From Chloranthus sessilifolius (taxonomy: Eukaryota > Streptophyta > Magnoliopsida > Chloranthales > Chloranthaceae): a stretch of 64,000 bases of DNA. Numbering within the stretch: position 1 is the first letter of the stretch; each line of letters begins with the position of its first letter. The notes below the pieces were generated by a model. The model searched no databases. It was not told the origin of the DNA and saw only the letters and a program-made list of their open reading frames with translations. The stretch lies in NCBI GenBank assembly GCA_021018995.1, contig CM037592.1, positions 76,697,301-76,761,300 of the forward strand, written 5' to 3'. This document shows positions 22,208-33,562 of this stretch, piece by piece. Both the position numbers and the translations under genes were made by a program.

Positions 22208-22560
22208 ACTATAATGTGTAAAGATCTGCAAAAAGTTTTAAATTCCTTAATTTTCATAATTCTTAAGTGAACACAGCTCCATTTCTATGTTACTCACATG
22301 ATTCTACTGCACTTTAAGTTAAATATGTTATTGGCAGACTGCCACACCCCCAAACCATTTGGAACAGTGTCCTCACTGGTTCAGAGGGGATAAACAGCAG
22401 TAGAATACAAACAGACAAACAAAAATAAACACAGAAGAATAGAGAGAAACATAGAATGGAAACTGCACAATGTGGAACTAAAAGAAACTTGCATTAAATA
22501 AAAAGAAAATGTGACAAAAAGATGGAAAAAGAAAAGACAGAATGGGGGGGAATCATTCTG
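22208..22560 (-). mobile_element. LTR-less fragment of LARD internal sequence in E1
   Basis: About 355 bp inside the E1 3' region that E2 lacks: E2 reads straight through GGGAGAGTAACCAAGAGGGCTCC (reverse of 49922-49960). The inserted piece resembles LARD positions ~6085-6540, including AATTCTTAAGTGAACA and CCACACCCCCAAACC. No LTR and no clear TSD. Orientation is the same as the LARD at 2062-9202 and opposite to the solo LTR. Confidence 0.65.
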
Positions 22561-23449
22561 CAGAGGAGAGGGCTCCTCAAACATTAATTTTATCGACCCA
22601 TTCCAACAATTATTTTTCTTTTAAAACTCTTTTACTGACAAAGCCTAAGGTGCATTTTGTCGTGCCCATTTTTACACTCTTTTTACCTGTGGCGTCCTTT
22701 CGAGTTTTCACTACGTCCATGGGTTTATCTCTCTTACCCCAAGCGCCCTTTCGGGCTTTCACCTGATCCGCACAAACTCACTATTTTTACCCGTAGTGCC
22801 CTTACGAGTTTTTACCACATCCATCTTGCTTTGAGCTTGTATTTTTATTTCATTTTTCTTTTTATTTCTATTTTTTTTCAAAAGTCATGACATAGACGTC
22901 AATTTTGTCATAGCCGGCAAGATGGGGTTCGGTGTCATCCCACAACTCGGCTCGTGTTAATTTAACAGATACTATGACTACTTGTGAACCTAAAATGAGG
23001 GCTTCCTTCAGGGTGTAGCTTGGCCATGGGCCAGGTTAGGATTTGAAGGGTATGCTGGGCTAAAATGGATTTCTTGATACGGCTTCAGTTTTTCACAACA
23101 TACTTTCTTTCTTGGGAGATTTTACTGTACACGCCCCATGATTCTATTATTTTTTTTTCTTTTTTTCTTTATCTTATTCTAGACAAACTCTTTTTGAGGT
23201 TTTGCTTTTTTGATTTTTTTTGGATTTTGCTAGTAACTTTGCTTCCTCATTTTTCTTGTATATGTACACACATTTTTTTTTGGGGGAAGGAGTTTATTGA
23301 AAGAAAGGCTCAGGCTCAAATGGGGTAGCAAAAGATATCATCATCTTTAGGGGTGCCTTTTGGCTACTGTGCTTAGAATGATGGCCTCTTTTTGTGGTTC
23401 TTAAGCAGTCACATATTTGTTTTACCAAGACTTACCTTGTCGTGATAGA
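22561..23449 (-). other. E1 3' non-coding region, proximal part
   Basis: About 0.9 kb after the integrase stop, with repeated short phrases (CCCGAAAGGGCGCTACGG-like on the minus strand, three times at 22680-22820). Corresponds to about 49071-49960 of E2. T-rich, no ORF. Confidence 0.7.
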
Positions 23450-24680
23450 CTAGGAGTAGAATCGTTGAACGTATCTAGCATTGATGGGCTCAGGAAGATG
23501 ATCTCCGTCCATGGTGGCGAGGCGGATGGCGTATCCCTGTACCACCTCTCAGATGATGTAAGGTCCTTCCCAGTGCGGCTTGAATTTCCCTCTCAGATCG
23601 GTGTGGAGGGAGGGGAAGATTTTCTTCAGTACAGTGTCTCCTACCTTTAGATCTCGACTGCGGACACGTTTATTGTTAGCACGTGCGATTTGCCCCTAGC
23701 AGACTTGAGTATGACATACGACAAGGAATCTTTTCTTGTCTAGTAGAATAAATTATTCAAAGCTGGATCTCTCTCCCTCTGCTTCGGGTAAGCCTAATTC
23801 CATGAGGATTCGGAGCGAGGGTACTTCAACCTCAGCCGGTAGGACGGCCTCGGTTCCATACACAAGGGAGAATGTTGTTGCCCCTATAGCGGTACGGATC
23901 GATGTTTTGTAGGCCCACAAAGCAAACAGTAGCATTTCGCTCCAATCTCGGTAAGTGGCGACCATCTTTTCAAAGATGCAGACGACCGTCTTGTTCGCAG
24001 CTTCCACGACTCCATTAGTTTGAGGCCGATAAGGTGACGAGAGATGGTGCTTAATTTTATATTGCTCGTAGAAGGCTCGGATGCGCTTATTTGTAAAGTT
24101 GGTGCTATTGTCCATGATAATATCCTTGGGTATTCCAAATAGGCACACTATTATTTTTGAGAAACTTCTCGACGTGACTAGTCGTGATGTTGGCATATGA
24201 TGTCACTTCTATCCACTTGGTAAAGTGTTCAATGGCGACGATGAACCAATGTTCGTTCGATGCTTTCAGATTAATCATTCCGACGACATCAAGGCCTCAG
24301 GTAGCAAATGGACAAGGAGTGGTCATGCAGTGTAGATCGATGGCGGGAGCGTGTATCACACTGAAGTGTTTCAAACACTTATAGTATTTCTAAACATATT
24401 TGCAGCAATCTGATTCCATAGTGGTCCAAAAGTATCCCTGTCGCAGAATTTTCTTAGCAAGCATGTGACCGCTGACGTGGGCTTCGCATACTCCCTTGTG
24501 GATCTCCTTCATGATATTGATCACTTCACTTTCTCTAAGGCACATGAGTAAGATGCTATTTTAAGATTACTTGTAAAGGCATTCCCCACAAATGATGTGG
24601 CCTGCCTCTAGACGTTGAATGGTTCATCGGTCCGTCTTGGATGAACCCTCAGGGAAAGTTAGTGTCTCGAGAAAAATCTT
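23450..24680 (-). pseudogene. pol: E1 integrase
   Basis: Minus strand. HHCC zinc region with HVSGHMLAKKILRQGYFW, then the core: GLDVVGMINLKAS (first catalytic aspartate kept), KDIIMDNSTNFTNKRI (second aspartate) and RPQTNGVVEAANKTV (glutamate), so the D,D,E triad is recognisable. The tail reads GKFKPHWEGPYII, YAIRLATMDGDHLPEPINA and ends in TAG near 23450. Several stops (for example before KYYKC and before GLDVV) and frameshifts break it. Of the two Tat copies this integrase is the better preserved. Confidence 0.9.
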
Positions 24681-24758
24681 AATATCTGAGAACCAAGGTG
24701 GCTCATCATCAAACTTTGTAGGTTCCTCAATCTGTAGGCAGAAGGCCAGCTCATTCCT

Positions 24759-25226
24759 CTATTCGATCATGATTGGCTTCATCTTAGCACCATAAAGGAT
24801 TTCTATCATTGATGCCAGCATTGTTAGTGCATTGGTGAAGCGATTCCTTATCCATAGGACATATGAGAATGTCACATCTTGGAAGCAAGCTATCAGATCC
24901 TCGAGGTGTTCATGGCAATAGATCAATTTCTCGTCTTTCATCTTCCAGTCACCGTTTGTCTGGCATATGATTTACTGTGAATCGCCAAACACTCGAAGGT
25001 GAGTTATATTCAGATCGAGAGCCGCCTGCAGACCAGCGGCACAAGCTTCGTAATTAGCCATGTTATTAGTGCAAGGGAAGTTGAGCTTAATAGAGACTAG
25101 TACGTGGGATCCTTTTGGTGAGATTAGAATGGCGCCAACTCCCTGACCATCGGCATTTGCTGCCCCGTCAAAGTGCATTACCCAAGATTCCTCCGCTTCC
25201 TCTATATTATCTTTTGTCATGAACAA
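24759..25226 (-). pseudogene. pol: E1 second (archaeal-type) RNase H
   Basis: Minus strand: WVMHFDGAANADGQGVGAIL, SIKLNFPCTNNMANYEACAAGL, ITHLRVFGDSQ, then after a stop DEKLIYCHEHLEDLIACF and RNRFTNALTMLASM. DGAA...G.G.GAIL, the NNMANYEA box and FGDSQ correspond to the D, E and D catalytic positions of the extra RNase H that Tat elements carry between RNase H and integrase. Its presence is the strongest sign of lineage. Confidence 0.9.
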
Positions 25227-25311
25227 GATATCTTCATCTGGGAATTATGTTCTCAAAGGCTCATAATCTGGCAAAGGATTGTCGGCAACATGATCGGTGA
25301 GTGCATGCCCC

Positions 25312-25763
25312 TTAATTGACTTCTGAGTGACGTAGGTGATGTCGAACTAAAATAATAAAAGTTGCTTTTGTGCGGTTCACCCAGTGAGAACCGACTTCTT
25401 GAACAGGTATTTCAACGGGTCCATTCGGGCTAAAAGTAGAACGGCTTGGGATAACAAGTAATGGTGGAGCCTCTGAGTAACCCATACAAGAGCCAGACAT
25501 GCTTTCTCTAGATGAGAATAGTGCGTCTCATAATCAGTAAACTTCTTACTTAGATAGTAGATGGCCTGCTCTCTTCTTCTTGTCTCGTCATGTTGCCCTA
25601 AGACACATCCCATCGAGACTTCCGTCATGGAGAGATACATCAGGAGTGGTCTCCCTAGCTCGAGTGGTACTAACAAAGGTGGGTTAAGGATGTAGCTTTT
25701 GATTTTATCGAACGCTACCTGACAATTGTCATTCCATTCAACGGGCGAGTCCTTCCGAAGTAG
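25312..25763 (-). pseudogene. pol: E1 RNase H (first)
   Basis: Minus strand: PLELGRPLLMYLSMTEVSMG, CVLGQHDETRRREQAIYYLSKK, HYSHLEKACLALVWVTQRLHHYLL, ARMDPLKYLF. This is the ordinary Ty3 RNase H following RT. As is usual in Tat elements its catalytic residues look eroded (DA... at the start reads YLSMTEVS), consistent with the second RNase H taking over; that interpretation is inference. A frame change near 25380 leads to the next domain. Confidence 0.88.
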
Positions 25764-26836
25764 CTAGAAGATCGGCGTGCAGATTGGAGTTAGTTGCGAA
25801 ATGAACTGACTGATATATTCTATCCTGCCTAAGAACCCTCCAACCTCTTTCTCAGTAGACGGCAGTGGCATTTCTGTGATAGCTTTGACTTTGATTGGGT
25901 CGACCTCGATCCCTCTCCTACTGACGATGAATCCTAACAATTTTTCGGACATAGCGCCAAAAGTGCACTTTTGTGGATTCAGACATAACCTGTACTTTCT
26001 CAATCTTTCAAACAGCTTCTGAAGGTTTACCAGATGATCGCTTCACTCCGGTGACTTGGCTATCATATCATCAATGTACACTTCAATTTCTCGATGCATC
26101 ATGTCGTTAAACAGTGCAGTCATAGCTCTCTGGTACGTTGCACCGGCGTTCTTTAGCCCAAATGGCATGACTCGATAGCAAAAGGTTCCCCCAGGGGGTG
26201 ATGAACGCAGTCTTCTCTCGATCTTCCTCTGCCATTTTAATCTGATTGTATCCTGAGAATCCATCCATAAAAGAAAGCATCCCGTGCTTAGTAGGATTAT
26301 CGACCAAGATGTCGATGTCTGGCAGTGGGAAATCGTCCTTCGAGCTCGCCCTGTTCAAGTTTCTGAAATCTATGAACATACGGAGCTTTCCATCCTTTTT
26401 CGGCACAGGCATAATATTGTCTAGCCACTGCGGGTACTTAGAAAACCATGAGAAACCCTGCATCATATTGGTTGATGACCTCATCTTTGACTTTCAACAT
26501 CCACTCGGGTCAGAGACGTCTCAGCTTCTGTTTAAACGACTTCATATCAGGGTAGAGAGGCAACTCATGCTTGACCAAATCGGTGCCTAGACCAAGTATC
26601 TCCTTGTACGACCAGGCAAAAATGTCTTGGTATGACTGAAGGAAATCAATCATGCTTTTTCTTTCTTTGGGAGATAGCGACGTTTCAATTTTGGTAATTC
26701 GAGGAATCTCCTCATTCCCTAGATTAATGTCATCAGTTTCCTCGACAATAGGGGTAGGGCCATGCTCAAACTCAGTAAACCGGTCAAGGACATCATTAGG
26801 GAGCCCCTCCAAGGGGATATCCTCGTCCAGACTCAT
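25764..26836 (-). pseudogene. pol: E1 reverse transcriptase
   Basis: Minus strand. Starts with the acidic pre-RT region (EDIPLEGLPNDVLDRFTEFE; YQDIFAWSYKEILGLG), a frame change, then the RT: MPVPKKDGKLRMFIDFRNLNRA, KDDFPLPDIDILVDN, SFMDGFSGYNQIKM, CYRVMPFGLKNAGATYQRAM and the catalytic EVYIDDMIAKS with both aspartates. The thumb and connection follow (NPQKCTFGAMSEKLLGFIVSRRGIEVDPIK; FLGRIEYISQFI). There are at least two frameshifts, near 26500 and 26200-26260. Confidence 0.92.
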
Positions 26837-26939
26837 AACTCCTACGTCTTCTTGTATTTCTATAGGAAAGGGGTCGATTTTATGTGGGACGGATATTTCA
26901 AGTAAGGCATCATTTTGTGAGACTTTATCTGGAATTTTA

Positions 26940-27804
26940 AATGACTATATTTTTGGACTCTGCATTTTTTCAATATTTTTAGGATTTTTCATTTTTTCAA
27001 TGTTTTTGAGGTTTTGTATTTCTTCATTGTTTTTGATATTTTGTATTTCTTCAATGTTTTTGAGATTTTTGTTTTTTTCGGAGACGGACCCTTGGCAGCA
27101 CGAGTCTATGTATATACAAGGTATTGCCTGCCAAGGGCTTATCCCACTTTTTATAGGTAGTTTTTTTTTAGGAAACATGTGCCAAATGTTAGGCCACACC
27201 CCGCTTCCACGGTTTGGGGTAAAGATACCCAGTTGCATACCTAAGAGGCCGCTCCTTTACCTGATTGGATGGAGGGGGCTGACCGATATGCCTTATTGGA
27301 GTCAGCTTCCATCATGTTGATCCCTATTTCTTCTGAGATGATGTCCTCAAATGTTAAAACTATTTTGTGGTGATTTTCCATAGGGGGAGTTTGTTCAGGT
27401 ATGGTCATCATTCCTCAAAGAGGGATAACGCAGCCAAGTCTATGTCGAGGCTGGGAAGGGTGATGTAGGGATTGGTGGGTGAACTAGTGCTATAGGCTTG
27501 TGTGGGGTTAATCGGGTTTCCCCATTCTGGTCAATTTTTCCAAACCTGGCACTTATGACTGAATTCCAAATGTGAGGCCTGGGTTGGGGTTTCTCTTCTA
27601 TGTGGATCCCCCTAGCTTTTACAACTACCGTCACATAGACTTTCTCCTTAGCCTCTCTTACTTATTCTTCTGGGGGCATATAACCGAGCCTGAATCTGAC
27701 TTTCTGCCCTCCTTTTACTTTGACAGGCTCCTTTCTGCCTTGTAATTTGGGCCCCAGAACCCTTCCTTTCTGATAGCCCCACTTTTGGAGCATGGCTACA
27801 GTTG
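26940..27804 (-). pseudogene. pol: E1 linker between protease and RT with KNIEEIQ repeats
   Basis: The minus-strand stretch 27238-26945 is open for 97 codons. It reads ordinary sequence (GSGVWPNIWHMFPKKKLPIK, SPWQAIPCIYID), then a low-complexity block of 8-10-residue units around LKNIEEIQ / KNIEKM. The same block, shorter, sits at the same place in E2 (45540-45625). Charged, asparagine-rich, possibly coiled; function unknown. Confidence 0.75.
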
Positions 27805-28340
27805 CTACCATATGACCTCCAGTTTGGGAATGATGCCCTCAATGAGCTCCGAAACCATCGTCGATACCTCATATTCGAAACTATGGAGGTCGATGTCCTC
27901 AGCGGAGTGCGGCACATCAAGCACATTGGGTTTTTCGATACTATTGGCGGCCTTCTCTTTCTCACTGTGCCCTTCACCAATGATAGTGATGATCTTATGC
28001 CCAGATGCAAATTTGAGTTTCTGGTGCAGCGTGGAGGGTATGGCTCCGACTTCATGTAGCCACGGGCGCCCCAGTAACAGATTAAACAAGGATTTGATAT
28101 CCATTACTTGAAATAATATGGAGAAGGTCATTGGCCCAATTAATAGCTCAAGATCAACTTCTCCCATTATCTCTCTTCAGGCATTATCAAAACCTCGGGC
28201 GCTAGTTCTCTTGGGTCTCAGCATGCAAGGATCTACCCCAATCTTTGTGGCGGTTCTTAACGTACATATATTCAATGTAATCCCATTATCAATTAGAACC
28301 AAAGGGATTATCATATTTCCAGACTCAACTGCTATATTCA
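27805..28340 (-). pseudogene. pol: E1 aspartic protease
   Basis: Minus strand: VLIDNG active-site region near 28290-28310, then GEVDLELLIGPMTFSILFQVMDIKSLFNLLLGRPWLHEVGAIPSTLHQKLKF. GRPWLH..GAIPSTLHQKLKF is the signature of the Tat protease C-terminal half. The active-site triplet reads DNG as in E2. One stop separates the active site from the ORF that begins at 28167. Confidence 0.88.
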
Positions 28341-28444
28341 AAGACTTCTAGTGGTTACCTCCTTCCTCTGGTAAGTGAACGTCAGAAAATGAAATGGCAT
28401 TTAGGGCCATTACTTGACCAATTATCTGCCTGACTTCATCCAGG

Positions 28445-29789
28445 CTAACCTGAAGTGAGACATGCGCATTCTTTAACGCCCCCATTTAAGCTTGAAAATG
28501 GAGTGGGGACGTCATCAACAGATCCCATACAGTAGGCAAACATTCTCCTTAGCTGAGTCTCCAGTATATGTTCTCGACTCATCTTCTCGAAGGGATTCAC
28601 TACGCTATCTTTCTTCCCCTTGGGTTGGGCTTGTGCTGCTGTTGGTGCTTCTGGTTGCTTGGATAACTTTTCAGATTGTGTGACAAAGTCCACTGCCCCT
28701 TCTCTGTGGTTCCCAGCATTGATATTGGTTTGTTCATAACTCAGCAGGACCTGATGAGGATCATAGGTAGGTCCCAAAATCTGGAATGGTATAGTTGCTG
28801 GTATTGGTGGTACTTGCACTACGGGCTCTGAAGGTGTGGGCAACACTTAATTTACCTCGATGGTAGCTGGTTGGGTGGAAAAATTAGGCTAGACAGGGGT
28901 GGTGAAGCTTGTGAGTGGTGGCGCTAGGGGAAAGGGGTAGGGGTAGGCCATTGGTAGCTAATGGGTGCTGGCGAGGGGTTAGGGGTAAGGATGGGCCATT
29001 GGTAGCTGATGCGTGCTGACGGAGGATTGGGGTATGATGGGCCACTGAATAACTAACAGGGGTGGTAGTGTATGGTTGATATGCATTTATGTGCACAAAA
29101 TTGACGGGTGTGGGTGATGGAAAGTAAGACCTTAGATCTAAGGGTTCAATTTGAGGAGTCGGGTTGGAGAAATAATCTGACAAGTTTAGGGGTTCAATCA
29201 CTCCAATATTCCTTTCTTCAACATTTCTTGGCAGTGGCACCACATAGCTCTCCCGATCACTGATATAATCGAATGGGTCAAACTCAAATTCTTCCCCATT
29301 TTCCACTATCATGCCGATGGTGGGTCTGGGACCTGCTCCTCCGGTAGGATGTGGGGGTAATGGCACCTCGTGGATATTTGCATGCCGGTTCACTTGTGAA
29401 GGCACTTGGGAAATGATTTTTCTGATGTCGATAAAATCTTGGATCGTGTGCTTCAATGGGAGGTAGCGATCAGTTAGGTGACCAGGACCCTAATGAAAAT
29501 TACAGTGGGTGTTGGGTTCATAATTCTTGGAGATTGGGTGAGGCGGAGGTTGCGGTTGATGAATAGTGACTAATCTCTTTTCAATTAATAAAGGTAAAAG
29601 TGCACTCAAAGATTACCCTAAGGGTATAAAAACTCGGTCATAGCGGGCTCTCCTCTGCTCTGGAGCCATTTGCATTCCTTGCCCATTCCCTGTTCTCTGT
29701 ATCTACTCAGTTCTTACCGGCGCTGGTTGTGCGGCTTGAAATTAGAATGGCATTATGTTATTATTATTGGGCCTAGCATTGGCAATGTT
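28445..29789 (-). pseudogene. gag: E1 gag-protease spacer, proline-rich
   Basis: Minus strand: MKHTIQDFIDIRKII, VPLPPHPTGGAGPRP, EEFEFDPFDYI, IGVIEPLNLSDYF, then a region with repeated ATNG(P/L)PLPL units (29,005-28,910), and finally a basic stretch NPFEKMSREHILETQLRRM. Recognised only as the region between gag and protease in this family; E2 has the same at 43140-44330. Possible nucleocapsid function is not supported: I see no CCHC knuckle. Confidence 0.8.
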
Positions 29790-30455
29790 TTAAACATTGA
29801 CCCCTATCCTCTTCTCAGTTCTTTGTTCTAAAAATCTCCTAACCCCACTAGTTCCATTCGGTACATTTTTATTCAGGTGACCTTCCCTGATAGCGTCCTC
29901 GCATCGATTAGCATTTCTCACCAGATTGGTAAAGCTGGACTGCTGCTGGTACACCAAAAAGTCTGAGATCACTGACAGAGTATTTTTTGAAATCATTTGG
30001 ATTTGCTCATTGTCAAGTATCTTGTTTTTTACTTGAGCTGCTAGTGCTCTCCATCGCCCCAAATAGTCGCTGAAGGTCTCATTCGGGTTCTGCCTCAGAC
30101 GGGCTAAGTATGACTTACGCGGCTCAATGTCTATATTGTAGACATATTATTCTTGGAACAGGTGCATCAAGTCCTTCACCATTTTCATCATAGGTGGTTC
30201 CAAAGATTTGAACCACCTCAGGGTCAGACCAGTCAAACTCTTTTGAAAGACCTTGATCAACAGTCTTTCGTCCCCTCCATATTGGCACATGTCCCCACAG
30301 TAGGATTTGAGGTGTGCCATCGGGTTGCCTATGCCACTGTACTTGTCGAACGCCGGCATTTTGAATTTTGAGGATAGGGGGACCTCAGCAAATAAGCATA
30401 AATCTGTGAAGTTCGTAGCGTGAATTTTAGCACCACCCATTTTCATCAGTTGCAT
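29790..30455 (-). pseudogene. gag: E1 gag, capsid domain
   Basis: Minus strand. Opens MKMGGAKIHATNFTDLCLFAEVPLSSKFKMPAFDKYSG, then MAHLKSYCGDM, TGLTLRWFKSLEP, FQE; a frame change near 30060-30150 leads to MGRWRALAAQVKN and FLVYQQQSSFTNLVRNANRCE. FDKY.G..NP..H...Y and WF..L match the retrotransposon Gag domain (PF03732 type). Two ORFs, one frameshift. Confidence 0.9.
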
Positions 30456-30461
30456 TTGTAC

Positions 30462-32300
30462 TTATTCCAACTGTTCTTTTAGCTGCTCTGACTCTTTGGA
30501 TATAGGGGCCACTTTCTCGATAGCTGGTTGGATCTCGCTTTGTGCTACCAGGGGGTGGGAAATGATAGGAGCATTGAGGCTGGTTAACGCCCCACCATAG
30601 GCTCCATTGTTCCTAATCTCGTCCTCTTCACACTGCTGGTCGGCATAGTGTGCAGTGAAGGTGGGATTCTCTTGTTGGTGTTGCATGAGTTGGATGGGAA
30701 TGGCATGAGTGGGGGTTGGGCGAGCCCATTGGGGATGCGGGAATGTTTGTTGGATGATGGGATGAGTGGAAGTTAGATTTTGGGGTGGGGCCTGGTGAAG
30801 CCATTGGGTATGAGGGAAGGTTTGAAGCTGACTTTGTGATGTGGGGGCATGGGTAAATTGGGATATATGTAAGATATGGGTTTGAGCTAGGCATGCGGGT
30901 TGTGAATGGGTGAAGTTTTGGAGGAATTGTGAAGGGTATTGGTGTGAGGTTCCAAGATTTTGGGCTTGGGTTTGGGCCATGAAGCCTTGGGAGTGTTGAG
31001 CCATGAAGCCTTGGTCATTAAGGGTTTGGGCCATGAGCCCTTGATGGGTTTGGGCCATGGACCCTTAGTGGGTTTGGGCCATGGGCCCTTGATGGGTTTG
31101 GCCCATTGGGCCTTGATGGCTCTAGTCCATGGGCCCTTGTTGGGTCTGAGCCAGTGGCCTTTGTTGGGTCTGGCCTTTGAGCCTTGATAGATCTGGCCCA
31201 TTTGGGCTTTGGTGGACCTTGATGGGTATGGGCCATGGGCCCTTGATGGGTCTGAACAATGGGCCCTTTGTGGGTCTGGGCCATGGGCCCTTGATAGGTA
31301 TGCACTTTGGGGTTTTGGGCCATGGGGCCTTGAGACAAGTGGGGAATGGGGGTTTGGATGGTGTGGATGATGGGAGGTTGATGGGGGTCATGGGGGAGAG
31401 AGGCATGGAGATTGGCTAGGGTATGGGATGGGTTCATGGGTGTGGAGTGCGGATGAGGGGAGGTATTTTGGGGAGCCTTTCATAAGGAGTAGGTTTGGAA
31501 CATCTCCTCCATCATGGCCATGGAAGGAGGATCGGATGTAGATGGCGGATTTAAGGGGTGATGAGATCTAGATGGTGGGGATGTAGAGGAAAAGTTGGGC
31601 ATGGCCCTGGTATGATTGGGTATGGCCATGGTAGGTGGTGGGATGTGGGGTGGATAAGATGGGGCATTGGAAAATGGGGACGTATTGTGTATGTATGGGG
31701 ATGATGGAAGGTAAGGTGTAGGTGTTTGTGAAAAACCGTGCATGGCTGCGATAAAAATGGGCATGACCCCGGTAGATGGGGGGATTTGTGGGGGGTTGGA
31801 TAGGGTGGAGGTGACATAGGTGAATGAGGGTGGATCGGGTCTATATGGGGAAGATGGAAAATGGGGCATGGATGTGGATGGGGAAGCTCGGGTTGGGTTT
31901 TATATGGATGTGGATGGGAAATGTGTTGGATTTGGCATGGGCATGGTTTGGGCAAAAGATGGGGAATTGGGGGTTGGACTTTGGATGTTTTGGGAGGTAG
32001 TGGTTGGGAAAATGGGGGCGCCAAATGGGCCGGTAATAGTAAAGGGTGATTGGGTGAGGAGGATGGTGGAACAAACTTCTCCCGAATGGGAGTGGGTTGG
32101 AGAATGTGGCGGGGATGAGTCGGGATCGACGTAAGTCAGGTCCACTACCCATGACATTATCCGTTGGCGGGTTGGGTATGGGTGCCTTGGATAAGGCCCA
32201 AAAATTTTCCTCCTCCTTCCCCTACGGGATGATGGAGGAGAAGATGATGCCGTTATGTCGGCACCACAAAGACTCTAGTATTTAGGTTTTTTAATTTTTT
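30462..32300 (-). pseudogene. gag: E1 gag N-terminal Pro/Gln-rich region with MAQTHQGP repeats
   Basis: Minus strand. The beginning is a Pro/Ser/His-rich low-complexity region (RRGRRRKIFGPYP..., FAQTMPMPNPTHFPS, PHFPSSPYRPDPPSFTYVTST). From about 31340 to 30960 it becomes a tandem array of an 8-residue unit, GPMAQTHQ, about 15 times, with a 24-bp DNA period. The rest is Q/P-rich (NLGTSHQYPSQFL). Several frame changes. The equivalent in E2 is 40543-42231. The absence of stops in all minus frames across the repeat is a property of the repeat, so shadow frames there should be ignored. Confidence 0.85.
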
Positions 32301-33544
32301 AAATTAATTTTCTTGAATTTTTATAAGTGAAAACAAAGGTTTCGAGGCCTTGGAGTTCCCTTCTCAGGTGGCATTCGTACCCTAATTTAGGACCCGCAAC
32401 GACGATTCCGAAGTGCGTCAGAATAATCAAAGGAGGACCCTTGATCTATTAAAGACATAGAAATCGAGGCAAACAACCCGATCCCCCGAAATGAGTAAAA
32501 AAGAAGTTACCTTCTTTTAACCGATGGGGGCGTATTAGGTGTCAGAGATGGCGGGGCCTAATCAGAGGCACTAAGACACTAATCGGGGGATTCAGGATGT
32601 GGAAAAGGCCACAGATCCGAGCTGCAGCTGCTCATAACTACACTGGCACAACTAATACATGCGCTAGGTCAAAGATGCCAGATTTAAAGCTGGGACAACT
32701 AATGAGTACTTTTGGGGAATTTTACATTTGGCGCAATTAATAGCTGTGCCAGATCAATTTGTCTCTCCAGTTTGTTTGATAGTAGCAACTTTAGCTTGGA
32801 ATTGGTCTCCAAACTGGTTTTCTGTGGAAGCTGGGCTTCCGAGAACTGACTGATTTTTTAATGAATCGTTCTCCCTCACCGCACCTAAAGGGTTTGAGTC
32901 TGGTATAACTCGCTAACGCGCTCCCCAACGGGTTTTAAGCTTGCAGGAATGGGAACCCACCCGATATACCTCTAGCGTAAATGCCTTCTCAGATACTAGG
33001 TGGGCTGGGACTTTTCTGGATCATCACCACTAGGGGCTACCTCCATACTAAGACCCGGGTGGTTGTATGTGTGCCTAAACCCAACCCTTTAAAAATCTAT
33101 CCCGCCAAAACAAATGATTAAGTTCCCTATCTTGATTCAATTTAAATTTTTTTCAAAGCTTTTTTTTTTTATAGAAGTTTTCTTTACTTCAAAGATCTGG
33201 GGTTATGATCCCGTGCCGCCACTACGGGCCGGCGTCCACTGTTGGAATATGCTTGCACAAGTAGGCCCGCCAATCAGCTAAGGCACTTTTAATGAAAAAA
33301 TTTAAAAGAAAATTAAAAGACAATACAAAAATAGGCCCACCAATCGTCTAAGGCACTAAAATGACGGAAAAGTAAAGAAAATTAAAAGGCAATGCGCATG
33401 TAGGCCAGCCGATCGGCTAAGGCAAGTAAATGATGGGAAAGTAGGGGTGAGTAAAAAAATAAAAAAACAATACAAACAAACAGCAAAAAGGTTAGTAAAA
33501 TAAAAAATAAATAACCAAATTTCAAGGAGAAGCTCTACAAGCTC
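32301..33544 (-). other. E1 5' leader
   Basis: About 1.25 kb between primer site and gag with no ORF. It contains one good and two degenerate copies of the LTR palindrome (32728-32752; 32643-32667; ~32690). Corresponds to 39227-40542 of E2. Confidence 0.8.
32728..32752. repeat. Palindrome copy in the E1 leader
   Basis: TTGGCGCAATTA and TAGCTGTGCCAG around one base; a variant of the LTR palindrome but located in the transcribed leader. Confidence 0.75.
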
Positions 33545-33562
33545 TCCCTAGCAAAGTCACCA
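33545..33562 (-). other. Primer binding site of E1
   Basis: Minus strand TGGTGACTTTGCTAGGGA, two bases after the LTR. The Tat/Ogre consensus I recall is TGGCGACTCTGCTGGGGA (Arg-tRNA type), so 15 of 18 bases agree. Confidence 0.8.

Noticed and set aside
22657-22890. Small plus-strand ORFs in the E1 3' region
   Set aside because: Antisense to the element, T-rich, not conserved in E2.
30960-31440. Several overlapping ORFs on both strands over the gag repeat
   Set aside because: The 24-bp repeat lacks stops in most frames, so open frames on the other strand (for example glycine/leucine-rich) are by-products; only the frame joined to the capsid domain is supported.
32158-33544. An extra Ogre-type ORF1 upstream of gag in the E1 and E2 leaders
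   Set aside because: No open frame of note and no matching protein between the two copies.
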